Source of the DNA: Ligustrum vulgare
Lineage: Eukaryota; Streptophyta; Magnoliopsida; Lamiales; Oleaceae
Reading direction: 5' to 3'
Assembly (NCBI GenBank): GCA_963555705.1
Contig: OY743190.1
Location: 36,810,929-36,874,928 of the forward strand
Length of the DNA stretch: 64,000 nt
Of this stretch, positions 34,532 through 47,901 are shown piece by piece (within the stretch, counting starts at the first letter, position 1; each line of letters opens with the position of its first letter). Below the pieces are notes generated by a model that saw only the letters and a program-made list of their open reading frames with translations, was not told the origin of the DNA and did no database searches. The translations under genes were made by a program, and so were the position numbers.

Positions 34532-36685
34532 TGATCTCATCTTGGAATATTAGGGGCATGAACCATCCCCTGAAACAAAATGGGGTTCGTCACTTCATGA
34601 AACAACACAACATTGATGTTATGGGAGTTATGGAAACGAAGCTTGGTTTGTGCAAGCTGAGTAGAGTCATGCAAAATAGATTCCGTCAATTTTTACAAGT
34701 GAATAACTTCGCTTCTCATAAAGCTGGCAGAATCTTAGTTCTGTGGGATCCGTCTAAGGCAAAAGTGGAAATTTTGGAGACAACTGCCCAAATTATCCAT
34801 TGCATTGTTTCATGCAAGGTAACATCTATTTCTTTTCATGTTAGCTTTGTATATGGATTCCATACTATTTTCAATCGTAGGCCACTCTGGAAAAATATTG
34901 TTGAATTTGGGTCAAATTGCACTTTACCTTGGATGCTTATTGGTGATTTCAACAATGTTCTTAAGTTCGATGAGAAGTGCAATGGGTTGGGGGTTACCAC
35001 ATATGAAATTAAGGACTTTGCTAATTGCTGTCTTGATGCGGGGCTTGTTGATGTTCGTTCCATTGGTTGTTTCTATACTTGGAACAATACATCAACTTGG
35101 AGCAAGCTTGATAGGGCTATGGTTAAAATAACCTTTGGGTGCAAACAGGGTTCCATAGCCATGCTGATTTTCAGCCATCTGGTTGTTTATCCGATCATTC
35201 ACCATGTATTGTTTCAATTTTACAACATGATGAGGGTCAGAGCAGGCCATTCAAAATTTTCAATATGTGGACATCTCATGGTGATTTCCATGACACTGTT
35301 CAAGCTGGTTGGAACCTGAATATTGTGGGGAATGCCCAATTTAGGATGTGCAAGAAGTTGCAAAGGCTTAAAGGGGACCTTAAGCAACTTAATAATAAGC
35401 ACTCTTCTAGGGCTAAAAATGCAAATTTCCAATTGAAATCTGCTCAACTTGAGCTTCATGATCAGCCAACAAACTTTGAGCTACAAGGGATGGTCGCCAG
35501 GTTACGAAAAGAAGCCGTGGGTTTACGAAAAGAAGCCGTGGGTCTACAGCAAACTGTTGGGCACGAGTAACAATTGTATTCCCATTGATTCGAACATTCT
35601 TAAAGAAGGAACTCTTGTTTCTGCTGAACAAGCTGATTCCCTTGTTCGGGATATTTCTAGACAAAAAATTAAGGAAGCTCTTTTCAGCATTGGTGATGAC
35701 AAATCACCTGGTCCAGATGGATACACATCATGCTTCTTCAAGAAAGCTTGGGATATTGTGGGAGCTGATTTTTATGTGGCAATTGAAGAATTTTTTTCTT
35801 CAAAATCACTTCTTAAACAAACCAACCACACAGTCATTGCATTAGTCCCAAAATCAAATCATACGTCTAATGTTGGGGACTATAGACCGATTTCCTGTTG
35901 TAATGTATTCTACAAGGTAATTACCAAGATTCTTGCTAATAGATTACGTACAATTCTTGGCACCATTGTAGATCAAGCACAGGCTGCTTTTGTGGAGGGA
36001 CGAAGCATTACTGAGAATATTCACCTTGCTCAAGAGCTTTTAAGGCAATACAACAGAAAGAGGGTTGCACCGAGATGTTTGCTCAAAATTGATTTGAGTA
36101 AAGCATATGACTCAGTAAATTGGGAGTTCCTTAAATCTGTCCTTGAAGGTCTGGAGTTTCCTTCAAAGTTCATACATTGGGTTATGGAATGCATTTCGAC
36201 ACCTTCATATTCAATTTCATTGAATGGTAGCCTGCATGGTTTCATTAAGGGACGAAAGGGGCTCAGGCAAGGGGATCCTTTGTTGCCTTTCTTATTTGTG
36301 CTTTGTCTTGAATATCTCTCAAGAATGTTGAAAGCAGTCACTCATAATAGCGAGTTCAATTTTCACCCCAAATGTGGCCAGCTCAAGATTACTCATTTGG
36401 CATATGCAGATGACTTGATGCTTTTTGCTAGAGGAGATGTCACTTTGGTTCGCATCTTGATGGAATGCTTAACTAATTTTGGGAAAGCATCGGGACTTTG
36501 GTTAAACTCAGCCAACTCTACCTTATTTAATGCAGGTATCCATGGCCAATATTTGGAGGATATTCAACACCTCACAAACATTCCAAAAGGTACTATGCCA
36601 TTTAGGTATCTGGGTATCCCTCTAGCTGCAGAAAAATTGAAAGTCAATTGCTATGCTCCATTTCTTGATAAAATTGCAGCATATA
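34528..36685 (+). pseudogene. LINE1-copy ORF2, broken and truncated
   Basis: Endonuclease frame 34528-35319, frameshift near 35138 at the same base as in the left arm (so the lesion predates the duplication), linker deletion with the 21-bp repeat, then RT to 36685 with YADDLMLFARG intact. Changes unique to this arm include SPF to LPF in the GLRQGDPL block and the 12-bp deletion near 35400. Confidence 0.9.
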
Positions 36686-37371
36686 TGTAGCCCCCCGAGT
36701 TCCGTATACCCGGTTCACCACTTCTTTTTCTGATCTATTTTTTCGAATAATATTTTTGCGAAAAAATAACTGAAATTCATTTATGGCAACATTAAATAAA
36801 TTGTAATGGTCGATAAAATTTAAAAACATTTATGAAACAATTTGAAAATTATAAGCTCTTTGAAATTGGCTCTTGATAGTCATCATATTGTGCATTTCAG
36901 CACGGGTCTTCTTACTACTTTTCTTGTGCACATAAGGCACATGTTATGCATAACATCATCTAGTAGCGGATTGAGCTCCCTCACATAGCATTTTCTCAAT
37001 CATGTCCGAATACTCATTAACATCAGAATTATTTTCGAAGAAATACATTCTCATCGCCTTTTCTTACAAAAAAATATGACTTTTACAAGTCATGTGACAT
37101 TCACATGCAATCATAATTTAAATCAATTAATAGGGGCGAGTCTACCTTAAATCCGACGAGTGCAAAGTTGAGCGGGAATGACTTCAATTTCTTTAATTCT
37201 CCGTACGCTTCGTCTTAGCCAATAAGTCACTTTAGTCTTTTGAAAATATATAGTTCAAAATGATAATTACAATTTGAGGACTGAAATTGATGTTTTGAAA
37301 GTTTAGGGACTAAAATGAATACTTTGAAAGTTGATGGACTAAAATGAATACCTTTGAGACTTGAGTTTTAT

Positions 37372-37425
<54 letters not shown>

Positions 37426-38032
37426 CAATATGGACCAAATCGAAAATCAAATAAAGTAAATCAGCAGGGACTGAAATAAAATGGTCTTGATACTTGAGGA
37501 TTTAAAATAATAACTTTTGAACTTTAGGGCTGAAATGATCATTTTAAAAACTTGGGGACCGATTTAAAATAACTTTAAAACTTCAAAGACTAAAGTGCAA
37601 ATTTCGAAACTTTATAATATATTCAGATCTCTCTCTTCTCTCTCTACCATTTTGTATTCATCAGAGATGAGAGAGGGGCGAGTGAAAGAAAACGAGAGAC
37701 AGGCGAGAGAGAAAGGCGATCGGAGAAATTCTTTGGAATCAACGGTGCTATAGCCGGCGGTTCGTCGGCGCAGGAGGTGGTCAACGACTAGGGTTCCGCT
37801 AGGCTAGGTTTTTGAGGGATTGGGTGCGAAACCTAGGGCTAAACCGCGGTTAAAAATCGCGATCTTCGAGGTATAAACCGGTTAAGACAGTTGGCATCGA
37901 GGTAAGTGTTTGGTTTAAGTTTAATTCTGGGTTTTAATTTTGGGTTTGGGTGATGATGATGATGATTCAGGGTTGGCCGTCTACGGTGGTGGTGGTGCTT
38001 GGGTGCAGGCGTAGGCGGTGGGTGATCAATTA
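36686..38032 (-). mobile_element. A-type LTR (A3), partial
   Basis: Begins exactly at the LTR 3' terminus (plus strand TGTAGCCCCCCGAG), directly in the LINE1-copy RT, so it records an insertion there. It matches A1 through the 69-bp-unit region (one copy) and the phased 'gggactaaaatga' repeats. It is cut at 38032 by element B2. No matching right half is seen later in the window. Confidence 0.8.
37374..37426. repeat. (CA)n(TA)n compound microsatellite
   Basis: About 15 CA then 11 TA repeats at the position where A1, its second LTR and A2 carry pure (TA)n. Confidence 0.95.
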
Positions 38033-39943
38033 TGTAACACCCCAAGTTTACGAGTCTAAAACCTAGGCTTGTTAACTTCCATTCACATTAAATGCGGAAT
38101 TAAATCGTTTACACAATTAAAATGTTCATTTATTTATTGTAAAATTTTACAGAAATTTCGGCAGAGTTTCCTCTATAAATTGGACATAGCCAACCTGTAG
38201 AGGGACATCAAAACCATTTTAAAAATTTAAAACATCAATCACATCTCAATCACATTCATTATCGCCAAACCAATTCATTCATTCCCCAACTCCTCAAGCA
38301 TAAGATTTTCCAAAGTATCAACAGACATTGACAAAAGAAATAAGAAGTAATTTAATCTCTAATACGTCATCCATACTTAATTAAAACCAACTTCAACCAA
38401 ACAATTATCAATAATAATGAATTAAGGAATAAATTTAAATAATAACTTGAATAAATTTAACTTTATTAAATAATGGCGACAGCGGGTACTGTCTTAGTCA
38501 GTCGCCAAGTACTCCCCTCTGATCATCTAACTTTCATCACCTGAAATGTTGGGGAGGGATTGGGGTGAGCTAAAACTCAGTAAGTAAACTGTATGCATGA
38601 ATGCATGCTTATGACATGAATGCTTTTTAACAATTCCATGTATGTATCCCCTTTTTCTTTACTTTCCAGAACATACAACATTCACTTCATTTCAAACTTT
38701 CACTTAACATTTCAAAACTTTCACTTCATTTCCATCGTGAGCTCACTTGGTGTAACTTCTAGTCAATCAGAATACAGTGGGCAATTACTTATTTGGAACC
38801 AGATTAACATGCGCATTTCCACCGCAAAGCGGTTTAACATTCACTTTCCCACCGCAAAGCGGTTTAACAGTCCACCGTAAACGGTTGAACATTCCGTCGC
38901 AAAGCGACTTAATTCGGGTACGCCGGTCCCCCGCGCCCCATTTCCCACTCGCAACTTTCATGAACTAGAAGTACACCAATTCTTTCTTTAAAAACTTGGG
39001 ATACATAACTTTTGAACAAACTTGCACATTGACACATTTCTTTCATTTAAAAACATTTCACTTCCCAATTTCGATGCCAATGCATGCTTGATGATGCAAT
39101 GACATGATAATGTGCATGCTTGAATATTCTTCATAATAACATATACTTTCACAAGGTAAATGAAATTCATCAAGGCAAGTAAGTTGCACGACAGTCATTT
39201 ACACATAACTTTCACATTTACATTCAACTTTGATGAAATAGGGGGAAGTTTACTTACTTAACGTTCTTAGTATTTACCGTTATCTGAATTTGCAAGTGGA
39301 GGAGCTTCGACTGCCCGTGTCGTCAATGTACCAAAATCTTAGTTGCATCTATTCATTTAGTAAAATATACTTTCAGTTCAATTTGATCTATTCATCATTC
39401 CTTTAAACAAGTTAAAACAATAAATCTTCTTTCCCTTTTTCATTCTTGTGATCATTTATTCCAAACAAGGTATTAACATATATTAAATACTTTCATACAA
39501 TACTCGAAAGCAAAGATTTAAACCATTCGACACAATATTTTAAGCTTAACTATTAAGGTACTTAAATTAAAACCAAAGTTTGAAAAATGTACACGACTTT
39601 ACAATTTTCTCAAAATCTAGTAATTATAATTATTACTCACGTTCACACTGGACAATACAGCTAATTGAATCTTTTAAATTCCAAAATCTGAAAATGCATA
39701 CATTTAAATAAAATCTTCCTTCAAATCTAAATTTTATTATAAAATTGGGAATATACATTAATACACATTGCCCCAAATCTGAATTTACGATTATTATATA
39801 AGAATTAAACTAAAAATATATCAATTAACCAAATTAATGCTTCCATTTTCGAAATCTGAAAATTGAATCATTTAACCTAAAAATCTGAATTTATATACAC
39901 AATCACAAAATTTTTCTCAATTTTCGAAAATTTTACTCTTCTA
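38033..39943 (-). mobile_element. 3' LTR of element B2 (5' part deleted)
   Basis: Starts TGTAACACCCCAAG, the complement of the B1 LTR end, and follows B1 backwards, including the mini-hairpins at 38808-38912. Near 39943 it joins directly to integrase coding sequence, so the LTR 5' end, polypurine tract and pol 3' end are deleted. Confidence 0.8.
38808..38912 (-). repeat. Tandem mini-hairpins in LTR B2
   Basis: ACCGC-AAA-GCGGT twice, then ACCG-TAAA-CGGT and GTCGC-AAA-GCGAC. The imperfect fourth hairpin of B1 is perfect here. Confidence 0.75.
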
Positions 39944-40560
39944 CTGCATGATTCCTCCAAAGAACTTTAACTAGAGTTATCTTCTTCCTTCTAAGTTTCT
40001 TGCCTGCTTTCGTGAGAATTCACACAGGTGCTTCCTCATAAGTTAGATCCTCACAAAGATCTAATGACTCATAACTGAAACTATGGGAGGAATCCGAAAT
40101 ATACTTCCTCAACATTGACACGTGAAATACGTTATGAACTCCAGATAGTGCCGGTGGCAGTGCAACCCGATACGCTAGGTCACCCACCCTTTCAAGTATT
40201 TCAAAAGGACCAACAAATCGCGGACTTAAATTTTCTTTCTCCTCGAATCTCATAACTCTTTTCATAGGAGCTACCTTCAAAAAGATCATATCTCCTGCGG
40301 CGAATTCCAAAGATTTCCTTCTTTTGTCCGCATAGCTCTTCTGTCTACTCTTAGCAGTTTTCATCCGCTGACGAATCTTTTCAGCAACTTTTGTTGTTTG
40401 CTGTACTATTTCTCGACCCAATAATTTTCTTCCTCCAACTTCATCCTAATGAACTGACGATCTACACTTCCTATCGTATAGTATTCAATACGGATCGAAG
40501 TTTGATAGCTATTGTTGTAGGAGACAATCAACCGACATTATCCCACTTATGAATCCATTC
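39944..40560 (-). pseudogene. B2 integrase C-terminal remnant
   Basis: Frame 40421-40020 encodes the end of a Ty3-type integrase, which inserts element cDNA: KSYADKRRKSLEF, GDMIFLKVAPMK, LSPRFVGPFEILERVGDLAYR, LSGVHNVFHVSMLRKY. An in-frame TGA follows EEAPV; the frame then continues through KKITLVKVLW before joining LTR sequence at 39943. 40421-40560 continues the integrase with degraded text (SYNNSYQTSI). It is close to the same segment in element C. Confidence 0.85.
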
Positions 40561-42650
40561 ACTAACTTTCTATTTCCAGCCTTTCATAGGATCTATTCTA
40601 ACGTCTAAACCTTAATATATATATATTGATTGATCACATTCTTAAAACTAAAATCAAGAAGATTGACCAAAATAAAAATTTGGAATCCAGAATTAGTGAA
40701 AACTTGACGTCCATACCAAAATATGCAGTCGAAATACTAAAACTTTGACAGAATCTTTCTGGAAAGATTTACAAACGAAATAGTTTCTAAACATGCTGAC
40801 ATTTCTTTTAAAATCGGAGGATCAAACTTAAATCCTGTAACTCATACTTATATATTGTAATCAAGTATTCAACATCCTACACTCATCTTAAAACTCATCT
40901 TAAAACTAAAGCCAATGTACTAATTTAAGAATCCATGCTTTCAAAATCATCATAACAATACTCTAACCAAGTATTTTATAAATAAATCATTGACCTATCA
41001 CCAATGAATAAAACTTTTGTGATTCATGTAGAATTCCTCATCAAGTTTACTTAACCCAAAGATACAATCCCATTATAAGTAAAAGTCACACAACTGACCT
41101 CAAATAATCATATCAATCTCTCTAAGATTACAACATAATAACCATCATATCCTTCACACGAACCTTTTACGTCAATATACTCACTAAGATTTTATATCAA
41201 TCTCTCAAACTCAATAAATCTTGGATTCTGCCATTGTCACTCTTTCTGCACACTACTCCATAATAAATCATCATTGTGAAGTCTTATTCTCATTTTCCAC
41301 AAATCCTATCCACAAGGACAATTGCCTAAAATTTCATTTCTTACTTTTGAATCAAGATACCATCAATAATAATCTCCACAATTTCATGGTATGTACTATC
41401 ATAAACTTTCCTCTGATCAGATGCATTACTTCTGCAATACTTGTACAAATCTAGGACCTGATAAAGTTTCTTTCATCAATTTCATCCAACAATCTCTCAT
41501 ATGATATTTTAGCATCATCAATGAAAACTTAACGTACCTCAGTGAATCATTCAAATTACGATGAAACCTAATTTATTTTCCATGACTGAGATTCATCTTT
41601 CTTCGAATTCCACTTAAAACCAAATACAGCATAACTTATTCATGGAAAGTCAACTTATTTCATAATCTCAATACGTCGTCACCTTCAGTTCTCACCATAA
41701 GAGCAATCGCATTATTCCTTATAATTATCTCTTGTACCTTTTATATTCAAATGACCTTATGACAATCATCATTATCTCACATAATCCCAAACCTTCAATC
41801 ATATGTCCCCAAATTCTCATTTCGAATAAATGGTTACTCCTTTAAGGCATCTCACTATAAATACTTTCAATATCTCCCAATAATGATAACTGACTTCCCC
41901 AAATAATCATATTGCATGTAAATAACCAAATCTTTAACACATCATCTACCAATCAACTTCCAAAATAAATCGACAGTATTATCACTTACCATCATAATTT
42001 ATAATATTCTCCAATATAAGTGATCATTTCTCACTAATAATCAATAAGTTCCTAAGAATAATTAAAATTCTTCCCAATAATGCCATAACATTTGTCTTCA
42101 CTCATCTTTTCAAAATATGACTTGACATTTCCCAATATACGCATCAAGTAATCACATAACTTCATGTATACCTTGATATCCAGAAAATCAATTCTTAATT
42201 CCTCAACATAACAATTTCAAATCATAGTTTCCAATATCAATATCTCACTTCCTTCAATATATTAATTGGCTCAAATGACCACCCATTAGTCATACTTATA
42301 AATATATGACACAAATCATAATCCCAAAATTTCTTAGTTACAAAACCAAACAACATTATAAATTTCTCCCAAAATAGAGGAATAATTCACTTACTCAAAC
42401 ACAATATCCATTCCTTAATTCCCCAATAATTAAGAATCAAATCTTTAAATCTGAAATTTCATAATTTTTCTCATAGAAGTCTCAATAAAATCATATCACT
42501 CATAATCTCAACATCTCATCACAATATCATATAACTGACTTCCTATTTCTCGTTTAATCTAAATGATAGATAATCCGAAACTATTTTCTAATCCTTTCTG
42601 TTGACTTCTCATACTTAGTGCCATGTCTAAAATCAATAATGCAAAGTCTT
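40561..42650 (-). mobile_element. B2 interior, non-coding AT-rich stretch
   Basis: No protein domain recognised. 41580-42640 matches the non-coding interior of A1 (3610-3850) and A2 (19570-20480), although the LTRs of A and B are unrelated by eye. Confidence 0.6.
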
Positions 42651-43560
42651 ATAAAACCATCTTTCTTCATGTATAGCTCCTGAGCACCCCATGGCAAAAA
42701 GCTAGGTTGAACAAAACCTTTGTCCATGAGATTCTATAGTTGCACTTTGAGCTCTTTTAAGTTACAAAGGAGCCATCCGATATTATACCTTGGATACTAG
42801 AGTTGCGCACTTAATCGATGACGAATTCAATTTCTCTTTTAGGCGGTAAATCACCAAGATTTTCTAAGAACATCTTTGGTCATTCTCGAATAACATAAAT
42901 TTGTTCGAGATAAGTATTCACCTTAGACACTTCAATTATTGCAACCAGGTAGGCTTAAGAAAGTTTCACCTTTACTTCAACAAAACTAAAAGAGTTTCAT
43001 TTGAAGGTTTAAATACCACCTTAACGTAGCCAGTGATTGAAACCTTATACCGTAATAATCATTCCATTCCTAGTATGACCTCAAGTTTGTGGGTGTTCAG
43101 TGTTATGAGATCTATCATCAACTCCATCCCATTCACCATGATTGGGGAAATTTCTCAACGCATAACTTTAGTTCAACAATTCTTCAAGTGGCGTTGACAA
43201 TATAAACTTGGTCTCCAGCTACTGAAATGGGTAAATCAATTTTCCTATAACTGTTGGACTATCAAATGAGTGGGTAGTCCCGATATCAACCACGATAAGT
43301 GCTTAATACTAAGTTCGATGACTTCTCAACTTCTCGTTTGGACATTGTATACTCTCGTGCCGATATACCATTCATATCCATTTCTTATTTCACAAAAAGA
43401 TCTAATAAACGGAATCCAAATTTTTACTAACCATTACTTTCTCACTTCCTCATTTACATAACCGAGATATACTCGTCATAATCACTGACAACATTCTTAA
43501 CCTTTCACTTTCCGACATTACACATTAGCATTCAAGAATTTACAATAATTGGAACATCAA
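42651..43560 (-). pseudogene. Decayed protease/RT remnant of B2
   Basis: The sequence tracks element C 47450-48120 (for example 'gcaccccatggc' opposite 'gctccccatgga', and the 'cattcctaggataat' neighbourhood) but is riddled with stops and gaps. Confidence 0.55.
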
Positions 43561-44168
43561 ATAACATTTCATAATTTAAACAAAATTTCACTTACCAGAT
43601 GATCGAGGGAGAAGCACTTGAAGCGTGACTCAGTACCCGAACCATTTTCAAATAGATTTTAAAAGTTTACAGAATCGCTTTTAAAACTCTTATCTCTGAT
43701 ACCAAAAATGTAACACCCCAAGTTTACGAGTCTAAAACCTAGGCGTGTTAACTTCCATTCACATTAAATGCGGAATTAAATCGTTTACACAATTAAAATA
43801 TTCATTTATCTATTGTAAAATTTTACAGAAATTTCGGCAGAGTCTCCTCTATAAATTGGACATAGCCAACCTGTAGAGGGACATCAAAACCATTTTAAAA
43901 ATTTAAAACATCAATCACATCTCAATCACATTCATTATCCCCAAACCAATTCATTCATTCCCCAACTCCTCAAACATAAGATTTTCCAAAGTATCAATAG
44001 ACATTGACAAAAGAAATAAGAAGTAATTTAATCTCTAATAAGTCATCCATACCTAATTAAAATCAACTTCAACCAAACAATTATCAATAATAATGAATTA
44101 AAGAATAAATTTAAATAATAACTTGAATAAATTTAACTTTATTAAATAATGGCGACAGCGGGTACTGT
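43561..44168 (-). mobile_element. B2 leader, primer-binding site and 5' LTR fragment
   Basis: The leader matches B1 19340-19440 in reverse. The primer-binding site lies at 43693-43704 (one mismatch) and the 11-base stem-loop next to it has one mismatch. The LTR starts TGTAACACCCC at 43709 and is cut at 44168, where LTR C begins after 'ggtactgt'. Confidence 0.8.
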
Positions 44169-44736
44169 GCTGATTGTGTGTCATGGGAAAAATTGCAGGA
44201 AGTCGATTTGAGTCGAAGAAATACTTACCCAAATTCTGCAGATGCTCATGAGGGAAAGGGAAAGATTCAAAAATGGAGGAGATGATTTTATGGACTTATA
44301 GTGTAAAACTGTAACATGGTGTATTAAATCTCTAGCGTTTTCAGTTTCAAAAATTTGAAAAGGTGAAATTGAAGACTGTAACTCCTGTGTGATGATGGCG
44401 AATAAATATATTATTGAATGACAATATCATTTTGGAACGTTTGAGAATTTGATGAATTAGGATAACACTTTGAATTCACAGCCACACAATTTAGGAAAAA
44501 TAAATCAGGTATTTGGTTATGGGATTAAAATAAAGAATTGGATTTAAAATGAAATAATAATTTCGGACAAATTTAAAATCGCAAATCGGACTTAAAGATT
44601 TGATCGGATTTAAATTTCTTTCTTGAAATCTTAAAATAATTTAATTGGCTAGGCGAACACGTTCTCATCGGGTGAAGTCGTAGCGACAATTTAAATAAAT
44701 TTAACTTTTTGATATAAAATTTTCTCGGTCGCTACA
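44169..44736 (-). mobile_element. 3' LTR of element C (5' 568 bp only)
   Basis: Aligns without gaps to 51427-51994. The differences I found by eye are few and all transitions. It ends GGTCGCTACA at 44736, followed by the polypurine tract (44737-44760). The remaining ~1.1 kb is replaced by the B2 LTR. Confidence 0.88.
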
Positions 44737-44780
44737 ACCTTACCCCCTTAAAATAATTTCGTCCTCGAAATTAAACTTAC

Positions 44781-47700
44781 TTAGTCTACAATTTCTGGAT
44801 ATTTGGCTAAAATTTCCTCTTCCTTTTCCCAGGTAGCCTCGTTGCCACCGTGTCTACCCCACTGGACCTTGACTAAGGAAATCTCCTTGTTCCTCAAGAC
44901 ATGGACTTTTCTGTCAACTATTGCCATAGGTGCTTCCTCATAGGATAGATTCCTCTGAATCGGAATCGACTGATAGTTAACCACATGGCTGGGATCATGC
45001 ACATACTTCCTTAATAGAGAAATGTGAAAAACATTATGTACCGCCGCAAGTTCTGGCGGTAGCGCCAAACGATAAGCCACGTTCCCTACTTGTTCCAATA
45101 TCTCAAACGACCTAATATATCGAGGCCTTAGCTTTCCTCTTATACCAAAACGGAAAGTTCCTTTCATCGGGGCCACTTTCAAAAATACCTTATCTCCAAC
45201 TTGAAATTCCAAGTCTTTTATTCCCTTATCAGCATAGCTCTTGTGTCTATCTTGAGCAGCTTTAATCCTCAGTCTGATCTTTTCAATAGCCTCTACTGTC
45301 TTTTCAATCAATTCTGGCCCTAATATCTTCCTCTCACCATTCTCATCCCAATATATTGGTGATCAGCATCTTCGTCCATACAATGCTTCATATGGCGGCA
45401 TACCGATGGTAGCCTGAAAGCTATTATTGTAGGCAAACTCTACCAATGGCAGGTGAGTTTCCCAGTTACCACTCAAATCCAAAACACAGGCTCTAAGCAT
45501 ATCTTCCAAAATTTGAATAGTACGCTCGGACTGTCCGTCAGTCTGGGGATGATAAGCTGTACTAAAATTTAATTTAGTACCCATAGCCGTTTGTAAGCTC
45601 TTCCAAAATCTCGAGGTAAACCTCGGATCTCTGTCTGAAACAATGGATACTGGGACTCCATGAAGTCGAACAATCTCTCTAACATATATCTGTGCCAACT
45701 GTTCTACATTGAGAGTCATTCGAATCGGAAGGAAGTGAGCTGACTTCGTGAGTCGATCCACAATAACCCAAATTGCATCATGCCCTCTCACAGATCTCGG
45801 TAAACCCGTAACAAAATCCATAGTGATCTTCTCCCACTTCCATTCGGGTATTTCTAAAGGATTTAACAATCCTGATGGTCTCTGATGTTCGGCCTTAACT
45901 TGCTGACAGACCATGCAGCGCGAGACAAATTTAGCAATGCTTCCTTTCATATTCCTCCACCAGAATGTTTCTCGCAGATCGCGATACATTTTCGTCCCTC
46001 CTGGATGAGCTGCATATGGGGCTGAATGGGCTTCATCCAATATTTCATTTCTGATCTGATCGTCTTTTGGTACACAGAGACGACCTTTGAACATAAGTGC
46101 ATTGCCAGGGGCAATCTCGAAATCTATCCTCTTATCCGTCCCTACTTCAGATATGATCTTTTCCAAGAATTTATCACTAACCTGAGCTGTCACTATTCGT
46201 TCTCTCAAATCTGGCTTAACAATTAAGTTTGCAAGTTTACTAGAATTTTGGATCGATGGGGCTTGTACTTCGATCCTCATATTCTGAAAATCTCGAATCG
46301 GTTGTTCTTGCATTGTTCCCAAGAGTGATAATTGTCCAGCATCCTTTCTGCTTAGCGCATCTGCAACCTTGTTGGCTTTACCCGGGTGGTAAAGAATAGT
46401 GCAGTCATAATCCTTCACCAACTCAAGCCATCGGCGCTGTCTCATATTCAGCTCCTTCCGAGTAAAGAAATATTTGAGACTCTTATGATCGGTGTAAATC
46501 TCGCATTTACTCCCGTATAAATAGTGTCGCCAAATTTTCAAAGCATGCACAACGCCTGCTAGCTCCAAATCATGCGTTGGATAATCTTGCTCATATGGCT
46601 TCAATTGCCTCGAAGCGTAGGCAACCACTTTACCTTTCTGCATTAGGACACATCCCAATCCATGTTTGGAGGCATCACTGTAAATAACAAAACCGTCAGT
46701 TCCATCGGGTACCGTCAATACTGGTGCTGAAACCAGTCTATTCTTCAACTCTTGGAAACTTCGCTCACATTGTTCAGTCCATTGAAATTTGACACCTTTT
46801 CGCGTCAACTGAGTCATGGGACCCGCTATCTTAGAGAAACCTTCTATGAACCGTCGGTAATATCCCGCCAATCCTAGAAAGCTCCTCACATCTCCAGCAC
46901 TTGCTGGCGTAGCCCAATTAGTCACTGTCTCAACCTTAGATGGATCAACTTCGATTCCTTTAACCGTGACAATGTGACCCAGAAAAGCTATCTTCTCCAG
47001 CCAGAATTCACACTTCTTGAATTTGGCATACAGTTTTTCTGCTCTCAATGTCTCCAGTACAATTCTCAGATGTTCCTTATGCTGTTCAGAATCCTTGGAG
47101 TAAACCAAAATGTCATCAATGAAGACAATGACGAATTTATCCAAATATTGGTGGAAAACTCGATTCATCAAGTCCATAAATACTGCAGGTGCATTCGTGA
47201 GACCGAACGTCATCACTGTGAACTCATAATGTCCCTATCGCGTTCTGAATGCTGTCTTTGGCACATCAGATGGGCTTAATCTTTAGTTGATGGTAGCCGG
47301 ACCTCAAGTCCATTTTTGAGAAAACAGTAGCACCTTTCAGTTGATCAAACAAGTCTTCAATTCGAGGTAATGGATACTTATTCTTTATCGTCAACTTGTT
47401 GAGTTCTCGATAATCGATGCACATTCTCATATTGCCATCCTTCTTCTTCACAAACAGAACAGGCGCTCCCCATGGAGACACGCTGGGCCTGATGAAACCC
47501 TTCTCTAGTAGTTCCTCCAGCTGGACCTTCAATTCCTGCAACTCTTTCGGTGCCATACGATACGGAGCTTTAGAAACAGGGGCATCTCCTGGCACTAAGT
47601 CGATAACAAACTCCACTTGCCTATTAGGCGGAATGCCAGGTAGGTCATTAGGAAAAACATCGCCATAATCGCACACAACTGGCATTGACTCCAAGGTAAC

Positions 47701-47901
47701 TTCTTTAGTCGGTTGGTCTTGAAGGCTAACCAGATAGCCCTGACAATTTCTTTTGCTTAGAAGTCTTTCTGCCTGAAGAGCGGAAATAAGGCGAGGAAGT
47801 GCCTTAATCTTCGACCCATAGAATCTGAATACTTCTTTGCCATTCTTACGAAATACGACTTCCTTCTCATGGCACAAAATAGCAGCACGATTGATACTCA
47901 A
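44781..47901 (-). pseudogene. Element C pol: reverse transcriptase, RNase H, integrase
   Basis: Ty3-type polymerase, reading leftwards. [41 protein letters not shown], then [13 protein letters not shown] (active site). RNase [36 protein letters not shown]. Integrase: zinc finger H-H-CMVC near 45930; core [15 protein letters not shown] and QTDGQSERT (D, D, E). The C-terminus has KLRPRYIRSFEILEQVG and EATWEKEEEILAKYP, the chromodomain-like end of Tekay/Del chromoviruses. Breaks: a one-base insertion near 47272, TAG near 47235, and TGA at 45363-45365. Everything else is well preserved, so inactivation is recent. Confidence 0.93.

Larger units (their letters stand above)
31631..36685. repeat. Inverted duplication, right arm
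   Basis: Reverse complement of 23091-28157 with few differences: ORF1 protein identical by eye, endonuclease with three amino-acid changes, one 12-bp deletion at about 35400. It starts inside LINE2 ORF2 (at WNFHEK) and ends exactly where LTR A3 begins. The loop is 28158-31630 (3473 bp). Confidence 0.93.
32648..36685 (+). mobile_element. LINE1 copy in the right arm (3' truncated)
   Basis: The 5' UTR follows the doubled 18S target word, then ORF1 and ORF2 up to the RT thumb (LDKIAAY), where LTR A3 interrupts it. The C-terminal zinc finger and 3' UTR are absent to the right. Confidence 0.92.
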
